Shown here one piece after another: positions 19,021 through 26,925 of a stretch of DNA of 64,000 nucleotides; the stretch's first letter is position 1, and each line of letters opens with the position of its first letter. The notes below the pieces were generated by a model. It was not told the DNA's origin, did not search any database, and was given only the letters and a program-made list of their open reading frames with translations. The stretch spans positions 496,001 to 560,000 of the forward strand of contig NZ_BHVV01000001.1 in the NCBI RefSeq assembly GCF_003865015.1, given 5' to 3'. Origin of the DNA: Sulfurisoma sediminicola (lineage in GTDB: Bacteria > Pseudomonadota > Gammaproteobacteria > Burkholderiales > Rhodocyclaceae). The position numbers and the translations under genes are program-made.

Positions 19021-20351
19021 AGCACGTAGCGCGAGAGGTCCTCGTCGCGCGCCAGTTCCCCCAAGCGCGCATCGACATAGTCGGCATCGACCTTCAGCTG
19101 GATGCCGCCCTTCGAGCTGGCATCAAAGGAGACTTCCTCGAGCAGCTTTTCCATGACCGTGTAGAGCCGCCGAGCGCCGATGTTCTCGGTCTTCTCGTTG
19201 ACCTGGAAGGCGATCTCGGCGAGGCGCCGGATACCGTCGTCGCCGAACTCGACCGCCACCTGCTCCGTGCCGAGCAGAGCCTGGTATTGCCGCGTCAGGC
19301 AGGCGTCGGTCTGGGTGAGGATGCGCTCGAAGTCCTCGACCGAGAGCGAATCGAGTTCGACCCGGATCGGCAGGCGCCCCTGCAACTCGGGAATCAGGTC
19401 CGATGGCTTGGCCAGGTGGAAGGCGCCGCTGCCGATGAACAGGATGTGGTCGGTCTTGATCATGCCGTACTTGGTCGACACCGTCGTGCCTTCGACCAGC
19501 GGCAGCAGGTCGCGCTGCACCCCCTGGCGAGAGACGTCGGCGCCGTGCGCCTCTGAGCGTGACGCGATCTTGTCGATCTCGTCGAGGAAGACGATGCCGT
19601 TCTGCTCGACGTTCTTCAGCGCCGCGGCCTTGACTTCCTCGTCATTGATCAGCCGCGCGGCTTCCTCGTCCGCGATCGCCTTCAGGGCATCAGCGATGCG
19701 CAGCTTGCGCAGCTTGCGCTTGCCGCCGCCCATGTTGTTGAACATGCCCTGGATCTGCTGGGTCAGCTCCTCCATGCCGGGCGGGGCGAAGATTTCCATC
19801 GCGGCCGTCGGCGCCGCCACTTCGATCTCGATTTCCTTGTCGTCGAGTTCGCCCTCGCGCAGCTTCTTCCTGAACTTCTGTCGCGTGCCGGAGTCTTCCG
19901 TCGCCGTCTCGCTGAAGCCACCTCTAGCCGGCGGCAGCAGCGCATCGAGCACCCGGTCCTCGGCCGCATCCATGGCACGGTCGCGCACCGCCTTCATCGC
20001 GGCCTCACGCGCGTCCTTGATCGCGGTTTCCGCCAGATCGCGGATTATGGTGTCGACATCGCGGCCGACATAACCGACCTCGGTGAACTTGGTGGCCTCG
20101 ACCTTGATGAAGGGTGCATTGGCGAGCCGCGCCAGACGCCGCGCGATCTCGGTCTTGCCCACCCCGGTCGGGCCGATCATCAGGATGTTCTTGGGGGTTA
20201 TCTCGCTGCGCAGCGGCTCGGCCACCTGGGCGCGGCGCCAGCGGTTGCGCAGGGCGATGGCGACGGCGCGCTTGGCACGGGCCTGGCCGACGATGTGCTT
20301 GTCGAGTTCCGAGACGATCTCGGCCGGGGTCATGTGGCTGGTCTGGCTCAT
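19017..20351 (-). CDS. hslU: ATP-dependent protease ATPase subunit HslU
   Basis: The AAA+ unfoldase of the HslUV (ClpYQ) protease. I start it at ATG 20351, giving 444 residues beginning [19 protein letters not shown], the family N-terminus; reading further upstream would translate a dispersed intergenic repeat. Motifs are Walker [10 protein letters not shown] (60-68), Walker [13 protein letters not shown], and the C-terminal LSRYVL tail that inserts into HslV. GGAGG six bases before the start comes from the repeat. It lies 79 bp after hslV on the same strand. Confidence 0.97.
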   Translation of the reverse strand: MSQTSHMTPAEIVSELDKHIVGQARAKRAVAIALRNRWRRAQVAEPLRSEITPKNILMIGPTGVGKTEIARRLARLANAPFIKVEATKFTEVGYVGRDVDTIIRDLAETAIKDAREAAMKAVRDRAMDAAEDRVLDALLPPARGGFSETATEDSGTRQKFRKKLREGELDDKEIEIEVAAPTAAMEIFAPPGMEELTQQIQGMFNNMGGGKRKLRKLRIADALKAIADEEAARLINDEEVKAAALKNVEQNGIVFLDEIDKIASRSEAHGADVSRQGVQRDLLPLVEGTTVSTKYGMIKTDHILFIGSGAFHLAKPSDLIPELQGRLPIRVELDSLSVEDFERILTQTDACLTRQYQALLGTEQVAVEFGDDGIRRLAEIAFQVNEKTENIGARRLYTVMEKLLEEVSFDASSKGGIQLKVDADYVDARLGELARDEDLSRYVL

Positions 20352-20353
20352 TC

Positions 20354-20430
20354 CATGCCTCCGCAGAACCGCCTCAAGGAGGCAGGCGCCCCCTGGGGGG
20401 CAGCGAGCTGTAGTTGCGAGCGTGGGGGGG
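20354..20430 (-). repeat. GC-rich dispersed intergenic repeat with two hairpins (hslV-hslU spacer)
   Basis: The spacer is made of palindromes: GCCTC-AAG-GAGGC (20371-20383) and GCCCCC-TG-GGGGGC (20388-20401), flanked by a CCCCCCCACGCTCGC stretch on the minus strand. From memory this motif family, with CCCCCACGCTCGCT and GGGGGC arms, recurs between genes in many betaproteobacterial genomes. Here it also supplies the ribosome-binding site of hslU. A second copy is not obvious within the window. Confidence 0.55.
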
Positions 20431-20964
20431 TCATAGTGTCTCGATGAGGTGATTCTGGTTGGTGTAGATGCAGATGTCACCGGCGATGGCCAGCGACTTC
20501 TTCACGACCTCTTCGGGCGCCAGCTCGGTGTTCTCGAGCAGTGCCCGTGCGGCCGACTGGGCGTAGGCGCCGCCGCTGCCGATGGCGACGATGCCATGCT
20601 CCGGCTCGAGTACATCGCCGTTGCCGGTGATCACCAGCGAGTTGTCGCGGTCGACCACGGCCAGCATCGCCTCGAGCCGGCGCAGCATGCGGTCGGTGCG
20701 CCAGTCCTTGGCAAGCTCGACGGCGGAGCGCAGCAGGTTGCCCTGGTGCTTCTCCAGCTTGGCTTCGAAGCGCTCGAACAGCGTGAAGGCGTCGGCGGTG
20801 CCGCCGGCGAAGCCGGCGAGGATCTTGTCGTTGTAGAGGCGCCGGATCTTCTTCGCGCTGGCCTTGATGACGATGTTGCCCAGCGTGACCTGGCCGTCGC
20901 CGCCGAGCGCGACGCGGCTGCCGCGGCGAACGGAAAGAATGGTGGTGCCGTGGTACTGCTCCAT
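20431..20964 (-). CDS. hslV: ATP-dependent protease proteolytic subunit HslV
   Basis: The proteasome-beta-like peptidase that forms a double hexamer capped by HslU. The 177 residues begin [15 protein letters not shown]; removal of the short propeptide exposes the catalytic Thr in TTILSV. The [22 protein letters not shown] segment and the lysine within it are conserved. It is probably transcribed with hslU, whose product needs it. No heat-shock promoter could be recognised in the 31-bp spacer upstream. Confidence 0.97.
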   Translation of the reverse strand: MEQYHGTTILSVRRGSRVALGGDGQVTLGNIVIKASAKKIRRLYNDKILAGFAGGTADAFTLFERFEAKLEKHQGNLLRSAVELAKDWRTDRMLRRLEAMLAVVDRDNSLVITGNGDVLEPEHGIVAIGSGGAYAQSAARALLENTELAPEEVVKKSLAIAGDICIYTNQNHLIETL

Positions 20965-20995
20965 GGAGGACGCTCCGTCGAAACTCTGGAAGGAT

Positions 20996-22072
20996 TTACA
21001 GCTTGCGCGGCTCGATCGTCGCCAGCTTGTCGATGCCCAGTGAGCGCCACAGGGCAGTCAGCAGGCACCCCGGCGTACGGATGCGCACACTCTTTCCGCC
21101 GATCGTTATCTCGCCCAGCACCCTGCCGAATTCCTCGGCGCAGGCGACATCCATGCGGGCCAGGCTGCTGGCATCGACGATCACCGGGTCGTGGCTGGCG
21201 GCCCACGCCAGCAGCGCGGTGAAGTGCTCACGGTCGCTTCCGGTCAGATGTCCCGTCAAGGCGCAGGCGTCGGCCGACATTTTTGCCGCGGCCGGCGCCG
21301 CAGCTGCCGGCGCCGCCACCGGTGCAACCTTGGGCGCTTCCCAGGAGGGGGGCGACATCTCGAATGTCACGGCATAACCGACGGCGGCCTCCTCGAAGGC
21401 ATCCTGGCGGTTGAGGTTCTGGTAGAGCTCGAGCAGCAGCAGCCAGGTCGATTCATGGCCGCGCTCGCCCATCACTGTTTTTGGCGCCAATGCCGCCGCC
21501 ATCTGCTCACCACCGACCAGCACGCACGATTTCTTGAGTTGCTTGAAGACTCGCAGGGTCTCGAGCAGCGCATTGCAGCCGGTATCGTCGGCATCGGCCA
21601 CCTTGGCGAGGTCGAGCCGGACCCCCGGCACCTTGGCCGCCATCTCGCGCAGCTTGACCAGTGGCTGCACCGCATTCGCGCCAAGCACGCCCGACAGCGT
21701 CACCGTGGCGACGCCATCCTTGCCCACCGCCGGCGCACCGTCGGCGACGGGCCAGGTCGGCGGTGATTTCTCGAACTTGCCGGCGAAGCCGATCGCCAGC
21801 GACTCGAAGGGCTTGCGCCGACCGAGGGCGACGTAGAGGTCGAAAAGCATGCCCCAGGCCAGTTCCTTGGTGTCGCCGAAGTCTTCCTGGTGCAAGACGC
21901 TCTGGAGCAGGTCGCACGCTTGCGCCGCCTGTCCTTCCGCAAAAAGACGCGCAACCTCCTCGACGCGTGGCGGCACGCTGCTGCACACCGTCGACTTCGG
22001 CTCCTCCACCACCGGAATTGCGCCCGGCGTGGTGAAGTCGAGGTCCATCATGTCGTCGTCTGGATCGGCCAT
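20996..22072 (-). CDS. Protein with two tandem FimV-like helical plus STAS-like modules
   Basis: A 358-residue cytoplasmic protein starting at ATG 22072 ([13 protein letters not shown]). It contains an internal duplication. A helical segment with [15 protein letters not shown] and FEKSPPTW (about 75-108) precedes a STAS-like domain (about 118-195). A second helical segment with [15 protein letters not shown] and FEMSPPSW (about 212-244) precedes a second STAS-like domain (about 266-350) with [13 protein letters not shown]. An Ala/Pro linker separates the second pair. The helical part resembles FimV/TPR C-terminal segments. STAS domains bind nucleotides or antagonise regulators. The role is unknown; it lies 31 bp upstream of hslV on the same strand. 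Confidence 0.8.
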   Translation of the reverse strand: MADPDDDMMDLDFTTPGAIPVVEEPKSTVCSSVPPRVEEVARLFAEGQAAQACDLLQSVLHQEDFGDTKELAWGMLFDLYVALGRRKPFESLAIGFAGKFEKSPPTWPVADGAPAVGKDGVATVTLSGVLGANAVQPLVKLREMAAKVPGVRLDLAKVADADDTGCNALLETLRVFKQLKKSCVLVGGEQMAAALAPKTVMGERGHESTWLLLLELYQNLNRQDAFEEAAVGYAVTFEMSPPSWEAPKVAPVAAPAAAAPAAAKMSADACALTGHLTGSDREHFTALLAWAASHDPVIVDASSLARMDVACAEEFGRVLGEITIGGKSVRIRTPGCLLTALWRSLGIDKLATIEPRKL

Positions 22073-22172
22073 CGGAAAAATGCGATAAGCAACACCGCTG
22101 CCCGCGGCGGCGGATGAATGGGCGTTTCTAGCATAAGCGCCCCCCCGGCGCAATCGAGCTCCGGTCGCAAAT

Positions 22173-22934
22173 TCACTCGGCCGGCTGCCGCGTTGCGAGC
22201 AGCGCCAGCACGGCCAGCAACCCGAGCGCGCAGACGACGGCGGCTCCAGCCGGGAGGTCGGCGAGAAGGGAGCACAACAGTCCGCCGGCGTAGCCGAGGC
22301 CACCCAGCACCCATGCCGCTACCAGGCCGCGACGCAGGGCATGGCTCGCCACGGCAGGGGCGATGAGGCTGGCGAAGACGAGGAAGACGCCGACCAGCTG
22401 TACCGAGGCCGTCACCGCCAGCGCGAACACCAGGTAAAAGCCTGCGCGGCCGAGGCGTTCGCGCAAGCCGAACCAGGCGGCCAGCAGCAGCCCGTAGAAA
22501 GCCGCCAGCGGCGGCAGCCGATCCCAACCGACCCAGAGGATCTGCCCGCCCAGGAGGTCGCGCAGATGCTCGCCGCCGTGGGGGTTGTCCGCAAGCAACA
22601 GGATTCCGGCGGAAGCCGCCACCACGAACAGCAGGCCGATCAGCGCCTCCTGCAACTGCGGCCAGCGCTTCTCGCACCAGGTCAGCAGCAGCGCACCGAG
22701 CACCGCCGCGACGGCGGCGGCGAGCTGCGCGCCCAGGCCGTGTGCGACATCGGGTGCATCCCAGCCGAGCAGGTGCGCGACCAGCATGCCCAGTGCCGCC
22801 ATCTGCGCCACGGCGAGGTCGAGGAAGATGATGCCGCGCCGCAGCACTTCGATGCCCAGCGGCACGTGGGTCGCCAGCACCAGGAGGCCGGCGGCCATGG
22901 GCGCGGCGAGCAGGCCGAGATCGCCGGCAATCAT
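22173..22934 (-). CDS. Metal (zinc/manganese-type) ABC transporter permease
   Basis: A ZnuB/MntB-family inner-membrane permease of 253 residues with eight to nine hydrophobic helices. It starts at ATG 22934 and overlaps the binding-protein gene by ATGA. Conserved features are GIEVLRRGIIFLDLAVAQMAALG near the N-terminus and VGVFLVFASLIAPAV in the later helices. No ABC ATPase gene is found upstream or downstream in the window, so this half-transporter must use an ATPase encoded elsewhere. Confidence 0.9.
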   Translation of the reverse strand: MIAGDLGLLAAPMAAGLLVLATHVPLGIEVLRRGIIFLDLAVAQMAALGMLVAHLLGWDAPDVAHGLGAQLAAAVAAVLGALLLTWCEKRWPQLQEALIGLLFVVAASAGILLLADNPHGGEHLRDLLGGQILWVGWDRLPPLAAFYGLLLAAWFGLRERLGRAGFYLVFALAVTASVQLVGVFLVFASLIAPAVASHALRRGLVAAWVLGGLGYAGGLLCSLLADLPAGAAVVCALGLLAVLALLATRQPAE

Positions 22935-23836
22935 TTGAGCCCCTGCAGCAAACGTGCGACGGTATCGTCGAACAGCGTCGTCAGGTCGCGCGCCGCCTCG
23001 TCGCCGCCGACGGTGAAGGGAAGGATCACCAGGGGTACCTTCGCCTCGCCCGCGAACCATTCGGCGGCCCGTGGCGCCTCGTAGGCCGCACGCAGCACCA
23101 GCCGCGGCGGCTGTTTCCGGACCCGTTGCAGCAACTCGCCGAGCTGGCCGGCCGAGGCCTCGACGCCGGGGCGCGGCTCCAGCGTCGCCACCTCGCGCAG
23201 ACCAAGCCAGTGCAGGAGGTAGGTCAAGGACTTGTGCTGCACGACGACAGGCTGGCCCTTGAGCGGCGCCGCCGCCTTCTCCCAGCGCGCCAGATTCGCC
23301 TGCCAGCGCTGGGCGAAGGCCTTGAGGCCGTCCCGGAAGGCTGCGGCGTTGGCGGCATCGAGCTCGGCCATGCGTGACGCCAGCGCCTCGGCGACCTTGA
23401 GGATGTTGCGCGGGTCGGTCTGGATATGCGGGTTGCCTTCGGCATGCACGTCGCCGTCGGCGCGATCGAGCCGCGCCGGCACCTCGAGCATGACCACCAG
23501 CCTGGCGGCTTCGAAATGACCGGGGCGCCCGGGCTGGATGCGGGCATTGCCCGATTCCCGCAGCACCAGGGGTAACCAGCCGACTTCGAGTTCTGCGCCT
23601 GTGGCGACGACCAGGTCGGCACTGCGGGCACGCGCGATCAGCGAGGGCTTGGCCTCGATGCGATGCGGATCCTGCAGGGCATGAGTGGCGGCGAAGACCT
23701 TGACCCTGTCGCCGCCGATCTCCTGCGCCAGCGCAGCCCACTCCGGCACCGTGGCGAAGATGTTCAGCGCCGCCAGTGCCGGCGCAGCCAGGACGGCGAG
23801 GACTCCGCCGACAAGCAATCTAGAATTTATGCGCAC
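22931..23836 (-). CDS. Periplasmic metal-binding protein of an ABC transporter (ZnuA-like)
   Basis: A cluster A-I substrate-binding protein of 301 residues. The GTG start at 23836 gives a signal peptide ending in APALA, and the mature protein begins ALNIFATVPEWAALAQEIGG. Candidate metal ligands are the His in ALQDPHRIEAKPS, the two His in DVHAEGNPHIQ and the His in VVVQHKSLTYLL. The His-rich acidic loop of classical ZnuA is absent, so zinc versus manganese or iron is undecided. It overlaps the end of the porin-like gene by 17 bp and the permease by 4 bp. Confidence 0.9.
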   Translation of the reverse strand: MRINSRLLVGGVLAVLAAPALAALNIFATVPEWAALAQEIGGDRVKVFAATHALQDPHRIEAKPSLIARARSADLVVATGAELEVGWLPLVLRESGNARIQPGRPGHFEAARLVVMLEVPARLDRADGDVHAEGNPHIQTDPRNILKVAEALASRMAELDAANAAAFRDGLKAFAQRWQANLARWEKAAAPLKGQPVVVQHKSLTYLLHWLGLREVATLEPRPGVEASAGQLGELLQRVRKQPPRLVLRAAYEAPRAAEWFAGEAKVPLVILPFTVGGDEAARDLTTLFDDTVARLLQGLK

Positions 23837-25226
23837 CGTGGGCTCCCATGGACATGATGTACTGCAAGGTGACCTGATTGTCGGTGACGTCGGCCATCGC
23901 CGTGTCGCGTGCGTACTGCAACCTCAGCCGCGAATACTCCGAAGGACTCCAGTCGAGCATCAGGCTCGAGCGCTTCGGCCGGTAGGTCGAAAACAGCGAA
24001 CCCGCCGGATCGAGCGCGGCAAAGACGATGGCTTCATCGTAGTGCTTTGTGCCGGGGCTGAGCCAATCGTACCGGGCGCCGACGCGCCAATGCGGCACGA
24101 ACTGCCAGACGCCCTGCAGGTAGCCGCCGCTCTGCCGGGTCTGGTAATCGCCCAGAGCCAGGACACCCGTTGCGCCGAGACAGGGCGAACCGGCGACGCC
24201 TGAGCTGCAGGCCAGCGTGCCGTCCTCGCTGCGGCGGAAGGCCTCGCCCTGGAGCTTGAAGCTGCGGTCCCGTGCATTGCCGTCGGGAGCCCATTTCCAG
24301 ACGAAATCGGCGATCCAGGCGCGACTGCGTCCGCTGAACTGCGCCTCGACCTGGTTCGGCCCGGCCGGGTCTGTGTCCTGGGCATGGGCGGGCCGATCGG
24401 CTGCGCGCGTCGCCAGATAGGAGACGCCGGCCTCCCATGCATGCGAAGTGCCGACGTCGCCGCCGAGCTTGGCGAAGACCGCGCCGGCCCCCGGCCCCGT
24501 GCCATTGCGGTCGGTGCCGGGATAGCGGTCGCCGCGGCCGATTTCGGCGCCGAACTGCAGGAACAGCTCGGTCGGCGCCACCCACTTGAGCTGCAGTCCA
24601 TCCTGCCGGTAGCCCTCGGCGCCGAACAGCGCCTTCGACATCAGCGGCGCGTCGGCGAAGTCCCACTCGTGCGGGTGCTGCACATTGATGTAGCCGATCT
24701 CGGAACGGAACCGTCCGCCCTTGAGGGCGAGGCCGTTGCCCAGCCCGAGGGTGGAGAAATGTGCTTCCTCGACGTCGATCTGGTTGTCGACGACGGCGAA
24801 CCGGGCAGTGCCGCGGAACAGCGGATCAATGCTGGCGGCAAAGCCGAGTTCGGTCTGATCGACCGAGAAGCCGCGCTTCTCGCCACTGTGATCGCCTGCG
24901 GCCGGCCAGTAGCCGCTGATGCTGCGCTCGGGGATATCCTGCATCGACTTCGCCTGCCCCTGCAGCGTCAGGGAGATTTCCGGATTGAAACCGCTGGCGC
25001 TGCCCGGAGCCGCCGCCGCTGGCGGTATCGCCACAGGCGGCGGCAAGGACACGGCCGCTGGCGCCTCGGCGGCGGCAAGCCGCTTTTCGAGCGCATCGAT
25101 GCGCCGCTCGTAATCGGCCCTCATGCGCTGCAACTCCTCGCGCAGCGAGCGTATTTCGTTGTCGCTGGCGGTGGCGACCAGGGGAAAGATCGCCAGCATC
25201 GCCAGCGCGATGGTCTTCGGTTTCAT
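23820..25226 (-). CDS. Outer-membrane porin-like protein with N-terminal coiled coil
   Basis: A 468-residue precursor starting at ATG 25226 with signal peptide MKPKTIALAMLAIFPLVATA. A coiled coil (about 24-56, SLREELQRMRADYERRIDALE) and a Pro/Ala linker precede a large beta barrel that closes with MGAHGAHKF, ending in Phe as outer-membrane proteins do. Its size and the short coiled coil recall OprP/trimeric-porin relatives. Overlap with the metal-binding protein gene suggests it admits the same metal or a metal complex, which is inference. Confidence 0.8.
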   Translation of the reverse strand: MKPKTIALAMLAIFPLVATASDNEIRSLREELQRMRADYERRIDALEKRLAAAEAPAAVSLPPPVAIPPAAAAPGSASGFNPEISLTLQGQAKSMQDIPERSISGYWPAAGDHSGEKRGFSVDQTELGFAASIDPLFRGTARFAVVDNQIDVEEAHFSTLGLGNGLALKGGRFRSEIGYINVQHPHEWDFADAPLMSKALFGAEGYRQDGLQLKWVAPTELFLQFGAEIGRGDRYPGTDRNGTGPGAGAVFAKLGGDVGTSHAWEAGVSYLATRAADRPAHAQDTDPAGPNQVEAQFSGRSRAWIADFVWKWAPDGNARDRSFKLQGEAFRRSEDGTLACSSGVAGSPCLGATGVLALGDYQTRQSGGYLQGVWQFVPHWRVGARYDWLSPGTKHYDEAIVFAALDPAGSLFSTYRPKRSSLMLDWSPSEYSRLRLQYARDTAMADVTDNQVTLQYIMSMGAHGAHKF

Positions 25227-25289
25227 GCTTGCTCCAAAGCAAAATGGAAACGCTCCGCGCACGCGATGGCGCGGAGGGTTCAGGCAGCT

Positions 25290-25643
25290 TCAGAGCGGAA
25301 GGGGTGGGGCACGCGCCGCGTAGGGGCGCGTCGGGCAGATGGCGGGCGCGGAAAAAGTCGGCGCTGGCGCCACGCCGTACGCCGTCTCGATCACGGGGAG
25401 CGGCGGCAGCGCCGGCAGCGGTGCGGCATAGCTGTCGAGAACGACGCAGGTGGTGCAGACGTGGGAGAGGGTGAGTGCCGCGCCATGCTCGTCGTCGCCC
25501 TGACCGGCCACGACCTGAGTACCCGCGCCGCCGGCGAGATGGCCGGCCATGTGGGCGAGCGCCGCCTGCTGCCCGCCGAGCAGCAGCAGGGCAAGGACGA
25601 GGGTCAGCCAGCGGGGCAGGCGCAATGCATGCATGTCTGGCAT
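25290..25643 (-). CDS. Small exported protein with CTTC motif (DUF2946-like)
   Basis: A 117-residue protein from ATG 25643 (ATG 25634 is an alternative). A hydrophobic signal or anchor (about 10-30, LTLVLALLLLGGQQAALA) is followed by HMAGHLAGG, acidic residues, and LSHVCTTCVVLDSYAAPLPALPP. Histidines and the CxxC pair could hold a metal. This layout resembles DUF2946 proteins, which occur near copper or other metal transport genes, but I am not certain of membership. It lies 63 bp upstream of the porin and metal-transporter genes on the same strand and is probably the first gene of that operon. Confidence 0.7.
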   Translation of the reverse strand: MPDMHALRLPRWLTLVLALLLLGGQQAALAHMAGHLAGGAGTQVVAGQGDDEHGAALTLSHVCTTCVVLDSYAAPLPALPPLPVIETAYGVAPAPTFSAPAICPTRPYAARAPPLPL

Positions 25644-25722
25644 TTTACACCCGCCCCTCCCGGCCGGCCCCCTTGCAGGGCGGTGACGGGAATTCGCCGC
25701 TGCGCGGCTCCGGAGGATCTTG

Positions 25723-26595
25723 TTAGGGCACGGCCAGCGGATGGACGTCCACGCCGCGTGCGACGAAGCCGCGCATGTCCGCGGGCAGGCTGGCATGGGC
25801 CGCGCGCGCCGCCGCCTCGTCGGGAAACTCGCCGAAACAGCAGGCGCCGGAGCCGCTCATGCGCGCGGGCACGCCCAGGGCGCGCAGCCAGTCGAGATGG
25901 CGCGCCACCTCGGGATAGAGGCGGCAGGCGACCGGCTCGAGGTCGTTGCCGCCGAAGCCGTCGCGCCATTGAGCCGGCGCGATGGCCGGCGTGTCGCGGC
26001 AAAGGTCGGGAGCGCGAAAGACCTCCACCGTCGGCACCACGACCGGCGGCATCAGCACCAGATACCATGCCGGTGCCGGCATCACGTCGGTGAAGCGCTC
26101 GCCGACGCCCTCGGCGAAGGTCGAGCGGCCGTGCAGAAACACCGGCACGTCGGCACCGAGCGCGAGGCCGATGCGCTGCAATTCGGCCGACGACAGTCCG
26201 CAGTCCCACAAGCGGTTGAGTGCGAGCAGCGTGGTGGCCGCATTCGAGCTGCCACCGCCCAGCCCGCCACCCAGCGGCAGCCGCTTTTCGAAGCGGATGG
26301 TGACGCCTCGCACCGCGCCGAGGCGGATGCCCCCGGCAGCACGCAGGGCGTGCGCGGCGCGTACCGTCAGGTCGCTCGCGGCCGGCACCCCTGGCAGGGG
26401 CGTGGCGAGGACGATGGCTTCGTCGGCGCGCGGCGCGAAACGCAGCGCGTCGCCGAAGTCGAGGAAGCGGAACACCGTCTGCAGCAGGTGATAGCCGTCG
26501 GCGCGGCGACCGACGACATGCAGGAACAGGTTGATCTTGGCCGGCGCCGGCCAGTCGCGGCCCCAGTCGCCCGCTGTGCGGCTCGGGTCGTTCAT
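25723..26595 (-). CDS. ispE: 4-diphosphocytidyl-2-C-methyl-D-erythritol kinase
   Basis: A GHMP kinase of the MEP isoprenoid pathway that phosphorylates CDP-ME. The ATG at 26595 gives 290 residues beginning MNDPSRTAGDWGRDW, with PAKINLFLHV (18-27), ATP-binding PLGGGLGGGSSNA (107-119) and MSGSGACCF near the C-terminus, all family hallmarks. It has a strong GGAGGT ribosome site six bases upstream. That site belongs to the last unit of a tandem array, and the start overlaps the stop of the unit's small ORF. In many relatives tRNA-Gln and prs follow ispE directly; here they are 24 kb away. Confidence 0.97.
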   Translation of the reverse strand: MNDPSRTAGDWGRDWPAPAKINLFLHVVGRRADGYHLLQTVFRFLDFGDALRFAPRADEAIVLATPLPGVPAASDLTVRAAHALRAAGGIRLGAVRGVTIRFEKRLPLGGGLGGGSSNAATTLLALNRLWDCGLSSAELQRIGLALGADVPVFLHGRSTFAEGVGERFTDVMPAPAWYLVLMPPVVVPTVEVFRAPDLCRDTPAIAPAQWRDGFGGNDLEPVACRLYPEVARHLDWLRALGVPARMSGSGACCFGEFPDEAAARAAHASLPADMRGFVARGVDVHPLAVP

Positions 26596-26705
26596 GGCGC
26601 CACCTCCGAACCAGCGGCACGCACACCACCGGCGCGGCGTCGGCGGCCGGCGCCAATCGCGGGCGGTCGCATCCCCGCTGCGCGGGGCCCCTGCTTCCTG
26701 CTCAT
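26592..26705 (-). CDS. Repeat-borne 37-codon ORF, copy next to ispE
   Basis: ATG at 26705, stop at 26592 overlapping the ispE start as ATGA. It has a GGAGGT ribosome site six bases upstream. The predicted peptide begins MSRKQGPRAAGMRPPA and ends RAAGSEVAP; it is very basic and low in complexity. It may act only as a coupling element that delivers ribosomes to ispE and not as a protein gene. Confidence 0.4.
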   Translation of the reverse strand: MSRKQGPRAAGMRPPAIGAGRRRRAGGVRAAGSEVAP

Positions 26706-26815
26706 GGCGCCACCTCCGAACCAGCGGCACGCACACCACCGGCGCGGCGTCGGCGGCCGGCGCCAATCGCGGGCGGTCGCATCCCCGCTGCGCGGGGCCC
26801 CTGCTTCCTGCTCAT
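26702..26815 (-). CDS. Repeat-borne 37-codon ORF, middle copy
   Basis: Identical in sequence to the copy next to ispE. ATG at 26815 with GGAGGT six bases upstream; the stop overlaps the next ATG (ATGA). No known family is recognised. Confidence 0.4.
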   Translation of the reverse strand: MSRKQGPRAAGMRPPAIGAGRRRRAGGVRAAGSEVAP

Positions 26816-26925
26816 GGCGCCACCTCCGAACCAGCGACACGCAAACCACCGGCGCGGCGTCGGCGGCCGGCGCCAATCGCGGGCGGTCGCATCCCCGCTG
26901 CGCGGGGCCCCTGCTTCCTGCTCAT
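26812..26925 (-). CDS. Repeat-borne 37-codon ORF, copy next to lolB
   Basis: ATG at 26925 overlaps the lolB stop (ATGA). Unlike the other two it lacks GGAGG upstream, because that position is lolB coding sequence, so it would depend on coupling to lolB translation. Two base differences change VRAAG to LRVAG near the end. Confidence 0.35.
   Translation of the reverse strand: MSRKQGPRAAGMRPPAIGAGRRRRAGGLRVAGSEVAP

Noticed and set aside
22173-23741. A 522-codon frame that would fuse the permease to an N-terminal extension
   Set aside because: The extension is an out-of-frame reading of the binding-protein gene. The permease starts at ATG 22934, overlapping the upstream stop as ATGA.
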